A stretch of DNA of 64,000 nucleotides, from contig NZ_JARXVF010000002.1 of assembly GCF_029892515.1 (NCBI RefSeq), positions 186,001 through 250,000 on the forward strand, written 5' to 3'. Of the stretch, positions 7,994-18,500 are shown in pieces. A program made the position numbers and the translations under genes. Below the pieces are notes generated by a model. It saw only the letters and a list, made by a program, of their open reading frames with translations, was not told where the DNA came from and made no database searches. Positions within the stretch are counted from its first letter, which is position 1; each line of letters begins with the position of its first letter. This DNA comes from Pseudaminobacter soli (ex Li et al. 2025). Lineage in GTDB: Bacteria; Pseudomonadota; Alphaproteobacteria; Rhizobiales; Rhizobiaceae.

Positions 7994-9634
7994 TCAGACG
8001 TAAGAAGATATTTTGTCGGACGCGGGCCGGGCGACATCACCCATTGTCGCAGGTATTGCTGCGCTGACTTCATCTGGAATGATCTCGTCGCCAAAGCGGC
8101 GGCGCATAAGGCGGGCCAAGCCTACAATCACGTTTTCCTTCGCCTCGTGGGGGCGAAAAAGGCGCGCGCTTATGTAGTAGCTCCAGAGCACTGCTGCGCG
8201 GGCATATTTTCGCGGGCTAAGTGCAAGGTGAATGCGAACGGGCAAAGACGGCGCAGTCTCGTTTGGATTGGCATAAAGAAGCCTGTAGGGACCTTTGCTT
8301 ATCGGGCTTTTGGTCAGCGATTCAAGTTCACGGTCCTTCGCCTCGAAGTTGCCCGAAGCCAACAGAACCTGGCAAATGCACGAAGTAATGTAGCGTTCGA
8401 ATACAGACCCAGGCTTGCACAAGGGCCGTGCGCGGTGAAGCAATTCAAGCGCGCCATCGAAATCTCCCGCGAAGCCGCGCAAACGCCCAAGTATTGAGAG
8501 AGCGTCGGCCAGTGCCGTCGATCTGGCAAACGCCTCCTCCGCGATTTCCAACGCCAGCACTTGGTGGGCCGGCCCCATGAAACTGAGAACATGTGCCGCA
8601 GACAGCGCATTCTGGGGATCATCCAGCAGGTCGGGCAGAACCTCAAGGATGAGTCCCTCCAGATCAGCTTGATCGCGTTCGCGGGGATCCTCGTTGGCCA
8701 GAAAGCGCCAACCATCGATGATGTAGCCAGTATAAATGTTGACCGCCAGCATCAGTCGCGTAGCGGGGGGTGCATTCCCATTACGAATTAACTGGCGCAA
8801 CCGCACATCATTCTTGCGCCAGATAGAAGACGACGGGAACGCTTCTCCCTTCAGTTTGGCTATTTCGCTGTGCAATCCGGCAGCGCTGTCGTCGGCAAAC
8901 AGCTCGCCAGCCTCGACCAATCTAACGGCCAAGGGTGCCTCATCTGAGGCGCCTGGGCCCGTTCGGTCGACCTGGAATTGCCAAAGTGCGGAAAGGTGAC
9001 TTTCGGCCAACGAGTTGACGTCGATGTCGTGGCAGCTATCGCGCCGCACAAGGATGACCTTTGTGTTCTCCCTGCTTTGGAGACAAGAAACACATTCCCT
9101 CCTGCCGCCAGATACGATGAAAGTCAGATTGATCCGAAAGGTGAAACCAGCTTCGGTTTTATCGGGTCTGACGGACACGACGCGCCCGACGGGCAGTTGC
9201 TTCCTGAGGGCCTGCGCAACCGCTTCGGCAAACTCGATGTCGTGGCTGTCAGCGCTCTTCTGCCCGATTGTGACAATGGGGCCCACAACGACGTAGCTTT
9301 CCGCCAGAGGACCTGTTTGCACGGAATGGGGGCCAACCCAAACATATCCTTCGCCATACCGAGTGCCGATGAATTTCGGGTTCTTGGCCGAGTCCCGAAT
9401 CTTGCTTCTAAGTCGATTTATGAAGAAATCCACGTTGCGGTCCGAAGAGTCGGATCCGACCTGTGAAACAGCGTCCAGCAGTTGTTCACGACTTCGCAGC
9501 ATTCCGGCATGGGCGATCAGATCCGCGAGCAACAGTCGTTCTGCTCGCGTGAACTTTATCATTTTGCCGTCGTCGCCATGAGCATATGAATAGTCTGGCG
9601 CGAAAGTCAGGTTTTGGTAATTGACACCCACCAT
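7994..9634 (-). CDS. Winged-helix transcriptional regulator with long TPR-like sensor
   Basis: Protein of 546 residues. Residues about 10-105 are an OmpR/PhoB-type winged helix (IKFTRAERLLLADLIAH, NVDFFINRLRSKIRD, FIGTRYGEGYVWVG). No receiver domain precedes it and no membrane segment is evident, so it resembles neither a classical response regulator nor CadC. The middle part is a novel-looking sensor region, and the C-terminal half is helix-rich with TPR-like spacing (ALEIAEEAFARSTALADALSIL, DFDGALELLHRARPLC). It is a clear paralogue of the regulator at 13647-15260. The ATG at 9634 is the likely start but has a weak ribosome binding site. The target is unknown. Confidence 0.75.
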   Translation of the reverse strand: MVGVNYQNLTFAPDYSYAHGDDGKMIKFTRAERLLLADLIAHAGMLRSREQLLDAVSQVGSDSSDRNVDFFINRLRSKIRDSAKNPKFIGTRYGEGYVWVGPHSVQTGPLAESYVVVGPIVTIGQKSADSHDIEFAEAVAQALRKQLPVGRVVSVRPDKTEAGFTFRINLTFIVSGGRRECVSCLQSRENTKVILVRRDSCHDIDVNSLAESHLSALWQFQVDRTGPGASDEAPLAVRLVEAGELFADDSAAGLHSEIAKLKGEAFPSSSIWRKNDVRLRQLIRNGNAPPATRLMLAVNIYTGYIIDGWRFLANEDPRERDQADLEGLILEVLPDLLDDPQNALSAAHVLSFMGPAHQVLALEIAEEAFARSTALADALSILGRLRGFAGDFDGALELLHRARPLCKPGSVFERYITSCICQVLLASGNFEAKDRELESLTKSPISKGPYRLLYANPNETAPSLPVRIHLALSPRKYARAAVLWSYYISARLFRPHEAKENVIVGLARLMRRRFGDEIIPDEVSAAIPATMGDVARPASDKISSYV

Positions 9635-10069
9635 TTGCTGGCACCAAGCCGGAATTACCTAGTGCGTGTCTACAGCAAAGCAAATGTGGAATCGAGAAAA
9701 ATGAAGTACACCTGATGTACCAAAAATGACGTCTCTTGGACGGAGTGCTCCATCGTGCTCAACGCGTCCCATGCCGAGCTTAGGGGCAAACCATTTAGCA
9801 TCTGGCAGGCCCGTCATATCAGCTATTTGCCGCAACTACTTCGCCGCACCGGATATGATGCAACTTGATTGGATTCCGTTCCAATCAGAGGCGGTGCTTT
9901 TTGCGTTCGATACTTCGGCTTTCCCGCGACCCGACGTGAGAAGGAAAATTACCGCCCCAACTCGCCGAGGCGGGCTTCGTTTCTGAAAGATTCAGGCTCA
10001 ACCCAATCGATGTCCGACACGCCGACCATTGCGGTCTTTGCTTGCTCTCGATGTCTTCTTCTTTCTCGA
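9635..10069. other. Intergenic region
   Basis: Upstream region of the minus-strand regulator. No gene, hairpin or repeat is clear enough to call. Confidence 0.4.
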
Positions 10070-10762
10070 TCAAGCTCCCGGTTCTCTTCTGGCAAGACGT
10101 ACAACTGCCGGCTTGACCCACCCGTCTGGCGACAGCAGCATCCAATCGGCCGCGGCCCATATCAGGCAACAAGTCATAAAGCTCAGAGACAACAGCAGTT
10201 CCTGCATGTTTTCCAGCAGCGCAAGCTCCCGCCAGAGCGCAGCCGCGCCTACAAGGACCGCTGGCACACGGCTTACCAGGACCAGATCCTTGCAGAAATC
10301 GGCCACGCGCGATTGGGCAAAGGAACCTTGCCTCGTTGCCGTGCCACCCAAGGCAGCGCCGAATTTCCCCGTTGCGTGTAGTAAACCGGCCGAAGCGGCA
10401 AGCCACGGATTGCCCATGATGACCAATCCGATCCCGAGAAGGATTGCGCCGATGCCAGAAAGCACATCGCCTTGTCGATTGAGCTTGGGATCGGGTGGCG
10501 CACCGTTTGACCAGGCCCTGGTGTAGAGGAGGCCGCCCCAGAAAAACACTGATGTGGCGCCGGTTAACGCGGCCGCCGCCGGACTGCCCACAACATGGGC
10601 AATGACGCGGCCCCACACAGTGGCCCCGTCATCGCGGGAAGCATCCGCTGCAAGTGCGACGCCAAGCCCGACGATGAAGCCCAGTGAATTACCCAAATTG
10701 TAGAGCATGCCGGGATCCCGCATGCGGCTCTCGATCCGCTGACGAGCTCTACTATCAGTCAT
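10070..10762 (-). CDS. Polytopic membrane protein of unknown function
   Basis: Protein of 230 residues, Ala/Gly/Leu-rich, with about five to six hydrophobic segments (FIVGLGVALAAD, AAAALTGATSVFFWGGLLY, VLSGIGAILLGIGLVIMG, LVLVSRVPAVLVGAAALW, LLLSLSFMTCCLIWAAADW). I do not recognise the family. The ATG at 10762 follows a weak GGCGGTG element. It is separated by about 90 bases from the end of the DUF1194 gene and runs in the same direction. Confidence 0.6.
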   Translation of the reverse strand: MTDSRARQRIESRMRDPGMLYNLGNSLGFIVGLGVALAADASRDDGATVWGRVIAHVVGSPAAAALTGATSVFFWGGLLYTRAWSNGAPPDPKLNRQGDVLSGIGAILLGIGLVIMGNPWLAASAGLLHATGKFGAALGGTATRQGSFAQSRVADFCKDLVLVSRVPAVLVGAAALWRELALLENMQELLLSLSFMTCCLIWAAADWMLLSPDGWVKPAVVRLARREPGA

Positions 10763-10849
10763 CGGAACACCGCCTGGTCACATGTAGTAAGGAGGGGGTT
10801 GCACGCGACGGGCTTCCACTAGCAGAAGCGGAGGGCGGCGCGGGGCACC

Positions 10850-11727
10850 TCATCGTGCCGTTTGTCCAGTGACGTTGCTGGCATATTGCGCGCCAGTGGC
10901 GCCGCCGATCTGCCTGTCGCTGATCTCCAGTACAAGCTTGCGCCGAAGCGCAATTGCATATTCTTCCGGCTTGCGCGGCGCGATCACAAAGGCTCCCGCC
11001 CCCGTCATGACGTTGTTTTCCAAATATCCCGGCAGGTCATCAGTTATTCCGGGCTCGCCCCGCGAAACCGCAATGCCGTTGACGATGTAGCCGACCTCGA
11101 ATGCTCGCGTCCGACTGTCGATGAGCGGTAGCCCGTCATTGTTGGTGCCGTTCGTGGAAACGTCGATGACCTTGCGCCCCGCGTGGCCGGGGTATCTGTC
11201 GAGCAGCAATCTGCCGGCGTCGATGGCGAACGAAAGCGAGGTTCTGCCGCCCCCCTTCGCTCGATGCCGTCGCTTCCACGTTTAAGGATGAGGCGCGCCG
11301 CATTGCTGGCATCTTCGGCGCCGCATAGTCTCGTCCAGGGGAGGATGACGGCCAGCTCCCCAACGCTCGACCATTCGACATAGGCGATCGCGACGCATCC
11401 GATCGGACCGCTTGCAATGGCTTTGGCGACCTCGGCGGATCGTAGTGCCTCGACATGACCGTTGAGCTGCAACTGAGCCGTACCGGGGCCGATAGAGGAG
11501 GACTTGTCTACGGCGAAGATAACCGCCGTGTCCACCGCGTCGCCCTCGATGGCAAATGCCGCGTCGAGCGAGAACGCTACCGAGTGCAAGGCCACGATTG
11601 CGACAGCAAGTGAGCCGCAAAAGGCGCCCCTTTTTCGAGCAAAAAATTTCCGCCCGGCTGAACATATGCTCAACGCGGCCGGGCGTGAGCGTACTTCGAT
11701 GGCGAGGGCCGAGTTTGCCATATACAT
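10850..11727 (-). pseudogene. DUF1194 (von Willebrand A-like) exported protein, frameshifted
   Basis: The first part (from the ATG at 11727, preceded by CCGGAGAC) reads as a signal-bearing protein with the DUF1194 start: VDTAVIFAVDKSSSIG (a MIDAS-like DxSxS motif), then VAIAYVEWSSVGE and LPWTRL. After about 11245 the family sequence continues in a different frame (GGRTSLSFAIDAGRLLLDRY, then VIDVSTNGTNNDG and a C-terminal FVIAPRKPEEYAIALRRKL). The break falls in a run of six G (minus strand) near 11240-11250; one extra base would restore a single protein of about 290 residues. This is either a true frameshift mutation or a sequencing error in the homopolymer. Confidence 0.8.
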
Positions 11728-11783
11728 GCGAGAGTCTCCGGTTCGGGAAATCGGCTTTGGCTTCAGGCACGGATCGCGTCCGG

Positions 11784-11918
11784 TCATCGCTCGTCGAAAT
11801 CGAGCGGCGGCCGGCCCTTTTGGCGCTGGTCCCAACTGGAAGGCGCCCGCATCAGCATCAACAGCCTGATGGCATCGTGAAGCGCTTCGGAGATCTCTCT
11901 CAGCCAAAAGCGTATCAT
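11784..11918 (-). CDS. Small basic protein, 44 residues
   Basis: Short open frame beginning MIRFWLREISEALHDAIRLL and ending in an Asp/Glu-Arg tail. A strong GAGGGAGCG ribosome binding site precedes the ATG at 11918. The N-terminal amphipathic helix is like small regulatory or membrane-associated peptides of rhizobia, but I cannot assign a family. It lies 56 bases upstream of, and in the same direction as, the DUF1194 gene. Confidence 0.5.
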   Translation of the reverse strand: MIRFWLREISEALHDAIRLLMLMRAPSSWDQRQKGRPPLDFDER

Positions 11919-12907
11919 TTTGCGCTCCCTCGCCACACGCTGTCTTGCCAATGTTGACATGACTGTACCTTCCGGCAGGAGACTTAAGCCTCGCTCCGCC
12001 GAACGCGTTACAGATATGCTCTTCCAGCATCTGTGATGGTTATGGAGTGATTGTTGTGAAAATATTTGAGCTTGATAAAATAAAGCCTTGCCAAGGAGGA
12101 ATGAGCCAGTTGAGGCAGAATTTATTCGTACTTCTTCTTGCGGCGGCGTGAAGAGGAATGCGGACGACGCGCTTCGTCGTGGTGCCGCGTTTACGGGGCC
12201 AGCACTGATCTTGTTGCGCGGCTGGTTGGCTCCTTAGGGCTCTGCCGTGCTCATCGATTGTCCGCATTCGAAGCATTCGACACCAAAGCGGACGGTCCAC
12301 TTCCGGCCCAAGGCTGTCAGTCAGCATCGCGCCCCTGAGCGGTCATTCCTGATGCTTCCCTGGCTCAGGCAAGCGGACGTTCAGCACAACAAGCGCGCAT
12401 GGCCCGATCCGGCCGTTCTCACGGTAAGTTTCCACCCAATGACAGGCAATAATGGCGATCCGCTCGTTGAAAGACCGCCGTTCCGCCCTAGAATTTCGAG
12501 ACCAGTCTTCGTCCTAGTACAGGCGCGAGGATTCCCCCGACGGGTCGCGAAGGCCGTACTACGGCTACGGACTATAGGGCGACGGGCAGTGCGGTTATTG
12601 CCCCTATCCCTCCTGCTACTGAAGCGGTACGCCGACTCGGCGCCGCTGATAGGAAGGAGAAGGTGCGGGCGCCCGACCGATGATGGCGGCGCTGGCATCG
12701 CGCCAGGTCGACTATCGTTCCAGATGCCATATGCGGAAAAGCTCGCAAACACTGACTATGCTGGCTTGAAGGCGCAATGAGCAAATTGATCCACTCTGTA
12801 GGCGCAATCGACCGGCGGGAGCGAAATCTGCCTAACCGCGCGACAGGGCATCGACGCAATTTCGCCGTTGCCAGCATTTGGAAAGGTGCGTTCAGGGAGG
12901 CGAAACC
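11919..12907. other. Long intergenic region with a dispersed repeat copy
   Basis: Nearly 1 kb without a supportable gene. A copy of the dispersed degenerate repeat occurs at about 12285-12350 (AAAGCGGACGGTCCACTTCC then CAAGGCTGTCAGTCAGCATC). A Tyr/Gly-rich reading at about 12570-12640 on the plus strand is interrupted by stops and may be debris of a small secreted-protein gene. Confidence 0.45.
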
Positions 12908-13300
12908 ATGAAAAGCCTAAAGCGAGATGTTTTCTGTGCCATTGCGCTGGTTTTGATGGCGCTCACGACACACGCGGACCCACTCACAACAATGGACGAG
13001 GTTGGAGCGACCATCATGTCGTGCTGGAAACCACCGGCCGGCGTTAAAAAGTCCACCGTTACGCTGAGCTTCAGCCTCAAGAGCGATGGAGCACTAATTG
13101 GTCCGCCACAGGTCAAGTTCATCAAGGTCGCTGGCGACGAGAAGGTACGTCAGCAGTTTGTCGATGCTGCCTTGGACGCCGTGGACCGATGCACACCCGT
13201 TGAACTGTCGCCCGCCTTGGCCACGGAGATTGGGGGTCAACCATTTACGATGGAATTTACGTCAGCCGATAACGCTAAAACCATCTCGCCCGAGGACTAG
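12908..13300 (+). CDS. Secreted protein with TonB C-terminal-like domain
   Basis: Protein of 130 residues. It has a signal peptide (MKSLKRDVFCAIALVLMALT, cleavage after THA). The mature part resembles the TonB/TolA C-terminal fold of rhizobial small periplasmic proteins: IMSCWKPPAG, VTLSFSLKSDGALIGPPQVK, then QQFVDAALDAVDRCTP. Two Cys residues (in SCWK and DRCTP) are placed for a disulfide. GGGAGGCG lies eight bases before the ATG at 12908. It probably acts in the periplasm; partner unknown. Confidence 0.7.
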   Translation: MKSLKRDVFCAIALVLMALTTHADPLTTMDEVGATIMSCWKPPAGVKKSTVTLSFSLKSDGALIGPPQVKFIKVAGDEKVRQQFVDAALDAVDRCTPVELSPALATEIGGQPFTMEFTSADNAKTISPED

Positions 13301-13646
13301 CCTGGAGACCGCGGTACGGTTCGACTAACAAGCCCAATGCTTCCCAATGCGCTTCTCCACAGGTGCAATCGGAAGGCTCCTGCTGAAGTCGAAGGTGGAT
13401 GGCAGCTCCAGCTCGTTCCATTCCGAAAGCCGCCGGTCCCCTGTCTGCTTGTCAGGCGGCTATGCGCCTCATGTCGGCCGTAGGGGGAAGTTTTGCCGTT
13501 GCCCGAAAGCAGCCATCACCAGAATACGCTGTAGGTCGCGGTTGTACGCGGGCGACGAGCCTCTCCGGAGTCGTGCGCGACCGTGGGCTCGCTATTCAGA
13601 GGAACGCCCATCCAGTTCGAAATCGCCGAGCAGACTCGGATTGCGT
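13301..13646. other. Intergenic region with dispersed repeat copy
   Basis: Holds a copy of the CATGTCGGCCGTAGGG part of the dispersed repeat at about 13440-13520, ending in GAAAGCAG. No gene is supported. Confidence 0.45.
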
Positions 13647-15260
13647 TCAAGTTGTCTCGATCGAATACCGCTTTTGTGCATTGCCTTGCCTGGCAGCCAG
13701 ATCCGGGAAACGAGTTTTGAGTTCCGGCGGGATTACGCCCGCGCCATGCATGTTGACGAGATGAACAGACAGTCCCAACAACACGTTCTTCTGGTGGTGC
13801 CGGCGGGCAAACTGGCGTGCCGAGATCCTGTACAGGTACATGAGCATGCGTTGCCCCTGGGTCATGGTCACAGCCGCCAGAACCGGCTTGAGCACCGCCG
13901 GGACAAGGCGGGCCTTGGGTGGCAGGAAGAACAGGCCGACCCTGAGCCGGCTGGCCGGGTCAAGCGCATGAAGCTCGGCCGTCAATTGGGCGATATCGCC
14001 GCGACGGTCCGCGGCAAGCAAGGCGGTCCCCTTGATGACCAGAAGATAGATATGGAACTGCGATCCGGCCTTGCTGAGCTCAATTGCCCTGTCGTAGAGC
14101 TCGATCGCACGCTCGATATCGCCCTGGCTGGCGTGGATTTGCCCCTTCATGGCAAAGGCCGCAGCAAAGGCGGTACTCGTCAGGAAGGCTTCGTCGGTGA
14201 GCCTGCACGCCAGTTGCAGATGGCCTCGGTCGAGGAAGCGCAGCACTTTTGCGATTCCCATGAGCAGCATGGGCTTGCCCCCGGCTTGCGGCAGCGCTCC
14301 CAGCACCAGCCGTTCCATCTCATCCTCGATGGCCAGCCATTCGGCATCCGTGAGGGGCGGTGTCTCCGGCATGAAAGGCGCCAGGACCAATTGGGCGTAG
14401 CGGTTGAGCGCGCGCAGAACAGCAATGGTGGGATCATCGGGATTGGCGGCATGACCCTCTGCGAGCCTGGGCGCATTTTCGCGCCAGCTTTCGCAACCAG
14501 CCGAGACTAGTAGGGCCGCGTCGTGCAAACGCAAATGCAATGGCCGATCGGTCGGCTCCGGGGGCTGGCCGTCGGGCAAGGCCGCGTGGGCCCAGATCGA
14601 CTGGACCAGTGATTGAGCGAAGACTTCCAGATCCGCAGTACGCGACGGGCCTGGCAAGGTGATCCGGAAGGGCGCAATCGGCGAGTTGGTTCCACCATCC
14701 CTGAGAACCAGCGCCATATGAACCTGCTCCTCGTCGGACAGCAGGCTCACTTCCAGGCTATGGCCAATGGTGCCTGCCGCGCCTTGCTCGAACCGCCACT
14801 GCGGCATGCACAGAACCTTACGCTCGTCCCCGAGCGCAGATCCAACATGCTTCGCAAGGCGCTCGACGATCGCCCCGAGCGGGCCCGCGTCCTGTGCGAG
14901 ACCATAAACAGGGCCGATCAGCATGAAGGCCGAGACGGTTTCGGCCGCGACCGCGTCGGCGACCCACAGATAGCCCTCGCCATACTGCGTCGCGATGAAA
15001 CGAGGAGCGCGGGCATTGTCTCCCAGCCGCTTGCGCAGGCGGTTGACCAGATAGTCGACATTGCGTTCGCCGAGCTCGCCAGCGAGGTCGCCCAGGCCTT
15101 CCAGCAATTGCGCTCGGGTAATCAGTTTGTGTGGCTGGCGGCTCAAGTGCAGGATCAGAGCCCGCTCCTGCCGGGTCAGTCGCAGGACCGTTCCGTCATC
15201 TCTCGTGGCGGAGAGCATGTCGGGCTGGAACATTAGATCGGCATAGCGCACGGATTGCAT
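13647..15260 (-). CDS. Winged-helix transcriptional regulator with TPR-like sensor, divergent from autotransporter
   Basis: Protein of 537 residues and paralogue of the regulator at 7994-9634. Residues 1-110 carry the OmpR/PhoB-type winged helix (LRLTRQERALILHLSRQ, RNVDYLVNRLRKRLGD, FIATQYGEGYLWV). The C-terminal part has TPR-like helices (AFAMKGQIHASQGDIERAIE followed by LYDRAIELSKAG). The frame is open 41 codons upstream, but GGGAGAG lies six bases before the ATG at 15260, which starts the conserved N-terminus shared with the paralogue. The gene is back-to-back with the large autotransporter gene, 273 bases apart, so regulation of that gene is the simplest inference. Confidence 0.8.
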   Translation of the reverse strand: MQSVRYADLMFQPDMLSATRDDGTVLRLTRQERALILHLSRQPHKLITRAQLLEGLGDLAGELGERNVDYLVNRLRKRLGDNARAPRFIATQYGEGYLWVADAVAAETVSAFMLIGPVYGLAQDAGPLGAIVERLAKHVGSALGDERKVLCMPQWRFEQGAAGTIGHSLEVSLLSDEEQVHMALVLRDGGTNSPIAPFRITLPGPSRTADLEVFAQSLVQSIWAHAALPDGQPPEPTDRPLHLRLHDAALLVSAGCESWRENAPRLAEGHAANPDDPTIAVLRALNRYAQLVLAPFMPETPPLTDAEWLAIEDEMERLVLGALPQAGGKPMLLMGIAKVLRFLDRGHLQLACRLTDEAFLTSTAFAAAFAMKGQIHASQGDIERAIELYDRAIELSKAGSQFHIYLLVIKGTALLAADRRGDIAQLTAELHALDPASRLRVGLFFLPPKARLVPAVLKPVLAAVTMTQGQRMLMYLYRISARQFARRHHQKNVLLGLSVHLVNMHGAGVIPPELKTRFPDLAARQGNAQKRYSIETT

Positions 15261-15533
15261 GGCTCTCCCGGCGGGTTGGCGGAGCAAGCCTTGGCGTCGT
15301 GCCGGCTCCTCCGGTTCTGTCGCAATCGGCTGGCGCCTGGTCAGGTCATCTCTAAAGGATGTCCAGTAATAGTCATCATGCATGACTTAGGAAAAATGTC
15401 TTGGCATTTTGAAGAAAATAAATCGCAGAAAACGACATCAAAACATCTCGACCAAATATTGGTGCGAGAATGTTTTGTTATGGCTGCCTCGGACGGAAAT
15501 GGTGCAGGCACCTACGCAGCCGGGGGGAAGTAT

Positions 15534-18500
15534 ATGAATCGACCATTTGAGGCCAGCCGCCGGCAGGCTGCACACGGCGTGCTTGACGCAAGCGTTTCGG
15601 CAGATGCTCTCACGGTTGCGTTAAGCGTCCCGGCGGCGGCTCGGCATTGCCGAGCCTCGTATTTCTCCACCGCACTTGCCGCTATTTTCTGGGCGAGCGG
15701 CGGGTTCCAGCCAGCGCAGGCACAAACGGTGACGATCAACGGCGACGTGGATCCAGCCGGAGCTACATCGCCGATATGGAACGCCGGTGCCCTCCTCTAT
15801 GTCGGCGAGTTCGGGGCCGGCACGCTGACCATCGCGGATGGTGGCAAGGTCACCAACGCATACGGTAAAATCGGCGTCAACGCCAGATCGACCGGCACGG
15901 TGACGGTCTCCAGCACGGACGCCATCGGCAACGCATCGACCTGGGCGAATTCCGACTCGCTTTCTGTCGGCGAGTTCGGTACCGGCACGCTGACCATCGA
16001 GGGCGGCGGCAAGGTCACCAACACGACTGGCTATATCGGCGCCTACGGCAGTTCGACGGGCACGGTAACGGTCTCTGGCGCAGACAGCGCGGGCAACGCC
16101 TCGACCTGGACGAATTCCGGCCTCCTTTCTGTCGGCAATTCCGGCACCGGCACGCTGGCCATCGCGGATGGTGGCAAGGTCACCAACACGATTGGCTATA
16201 TCGGCAATGGCTCTCGCTCGACGGGCACGGTGACGGTCTCCGGCACGGATGCAGGCGGCAATGCCTCGACCTGGACGAATTTGGACAACCTCCTTGTCGG
16301 TGGCACCGGCACCGGCACGCTGACCGTCGCGGGTGGCGGCAGGGTCACCAACGCATACGGCTATATCGGCGCGTTCTCCGGCTCGACGGGCACGGTGACG
16401 GTCTCTGGCGCAGACAGCGGGGGCAACGCCTCGACCTGGACGAATTCCGGCCTCCTTTCTGTCGGCAATTCCGGCACCGGCACGCTGGCCATCGAGGCCG
16501 GCGGCAGGGTCACCAACACGATTGGCTATATCGGCAATGGCTCCAATTCGACGGGCACGGTAACGGTCTCCGGCACCGACGCCAGCGGCAACGCCTCGAG
16601 CTGGGCGAATTCCGGCGAGCTTTTTGTCGGCGTCTTCGGCATTGGCACGCTGACCGTCGCGGATGGCGGCAAGGTCAGCAACTCGACCGGCAATATCGGC
16701 TATGAGCGCGGCTCGACGGGCACGGTGACGGTCTCCGGTACGGACGCAAGCGGCAACGCCTCGACCTGGGTGAATTCCGACTACCTCTCTGTCGGCTCCG
16801 CTGGCACCGGCACGCTGACCATCGTGGACGGCGGCAAGGTCAGCAACACGAACGGCTATATCGGCGATGCCTCCGGCTCGACCGGCACGGTTACGGTCTC
16901 CGGTGCGGACGCGAGCGGCAACGGCTCCACCTGGACGAATTCCGGTATCCTTGCTGTCGGCGCTTCCGGAACCGGCACGCTGACCATTGCGGACGGCGGC
17001 AGGGTCACCAACACGAGTGGCTATATCGGCTTCGGCTCCAACTCGACGAACACCGTGACGGTTACCGGCACAGATGCGAGCGGCAACGCCTCGACTTGGG
17101 CGAATTCCGCCAACCTCTATGTCGGCTTCGTCGGCACAGGTACGCTCACCATCGCGGATGGTGGCATTGTCTCCGCCGACTTTGTTGGAGCGAGACTAGG
17201 CTGGAAGGCTGCTGCCAACGGCACGATCAACATCGGCGCGGCGGCGGGCGACGCAGCCGTCGCCGCCGGCACGCTGGAGGCGACGATGGTCCAGTTCGGC
17301 GACGGTGCCGGCACGATCGTCTTCAACCACAGCGGCGCCACCACCTTCGCGGCGCCGCTGCTCAGCAACGGCACGGGCACCCATGCCGTCGAACATTACG
17401 CCGGCACGACCACGCTGACCGGCCTCAGTTCCTTCTTTTCCGGTACGACGACGGTATCGGGCGGCAGCCTGATCGTCGGCCTGAACGGCATGGGCGCGCT
17501 CGGCGGATCGCTGACCGTTGGCGCGGGTGGCCTCCTCGGCGGTACCGGCAATCTCGGCTCGACCGGCTCGATCGTCACCATCGCGGCGGGTGCTGTGCAT
17601 GCGCCAGGCAATTCCATCGGGGTCCAGCACGTGCTTGGTGATTACGTCAATCACGGCACGCTGCGCATCGAGGCGACCCCCAGCGAGGCCGACAGGATCG
17701 TCGTTGCCGGATCGGTCGACATCACGGGCGCAACCCTCGACTTGGTGCTGTCTCCGACGGCTGCGGCAAGCTTGAACGTCTTCAACGGCCCCTTCACCAT
17801 CCTCGAAAAGCAGAGCGCCGGCGTTATCGTCGGGACCTTCGGCCCGGTGACCCAAAACCTGCTTTTTCTCGATGCTCTGCTCGACTATGCCGGGGGCGAC
17901 GGCAACGACGTGACGCTAGAACTGCGCCGCAACGACCTGGCCTTCGCCAGCGTCGGCCGGACCCGCAACCAAAGCGCCACTGGCGGCGCCATCGGTACGC
18001 TCGACAACAGCCATGCTGTCTGGCGCTCGATCGCGCTCACTGCCTTCCCCGACACCGTGCGCCGGAGCTTTGATGCACTCTCGGGCGAAATCCACGCCTC
18101 GGCCAAGTCCGCGCTCATCGAGGACAGCCGTTTCGTGCGCAACGCCATCGACGAGCGTCTGCGCGCCGCCTTTGCCGCTCCGGGCACCTCGCACGCACCG
18201 GTGCTGGCCTATGGACCGGGCGACACGCCCGTCGCGGTTGCCCCCGACCACGCCGGCCCGGTGGTCTGGAGCTACGGCTTCGGTTCCTGGGGCTCGATCG
18301 ACAGCGACGACAATGCCGCCAGCCTTGAACGCTCCACCGGCGGCCTGCTGATCGGCACCGATGGCCTGGTTGGCGACTGGCGGGTTGGTCTGCTGGCCGG
18401 CTACAGCCATTCCCGCTTCGACGTGAATGACCGCTTCTCTTCTGGTTCGAGCGACAACTATCATCTCGGTCTCTATGGCGGCACCGAATGGGGCAATTTG

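Noticed and set aside
12560-12640. Tyr/Gly-rich reading like a small secreted protein
   Set aside because: Interrupted by two stops and lacking a start; noted only as possible debris.
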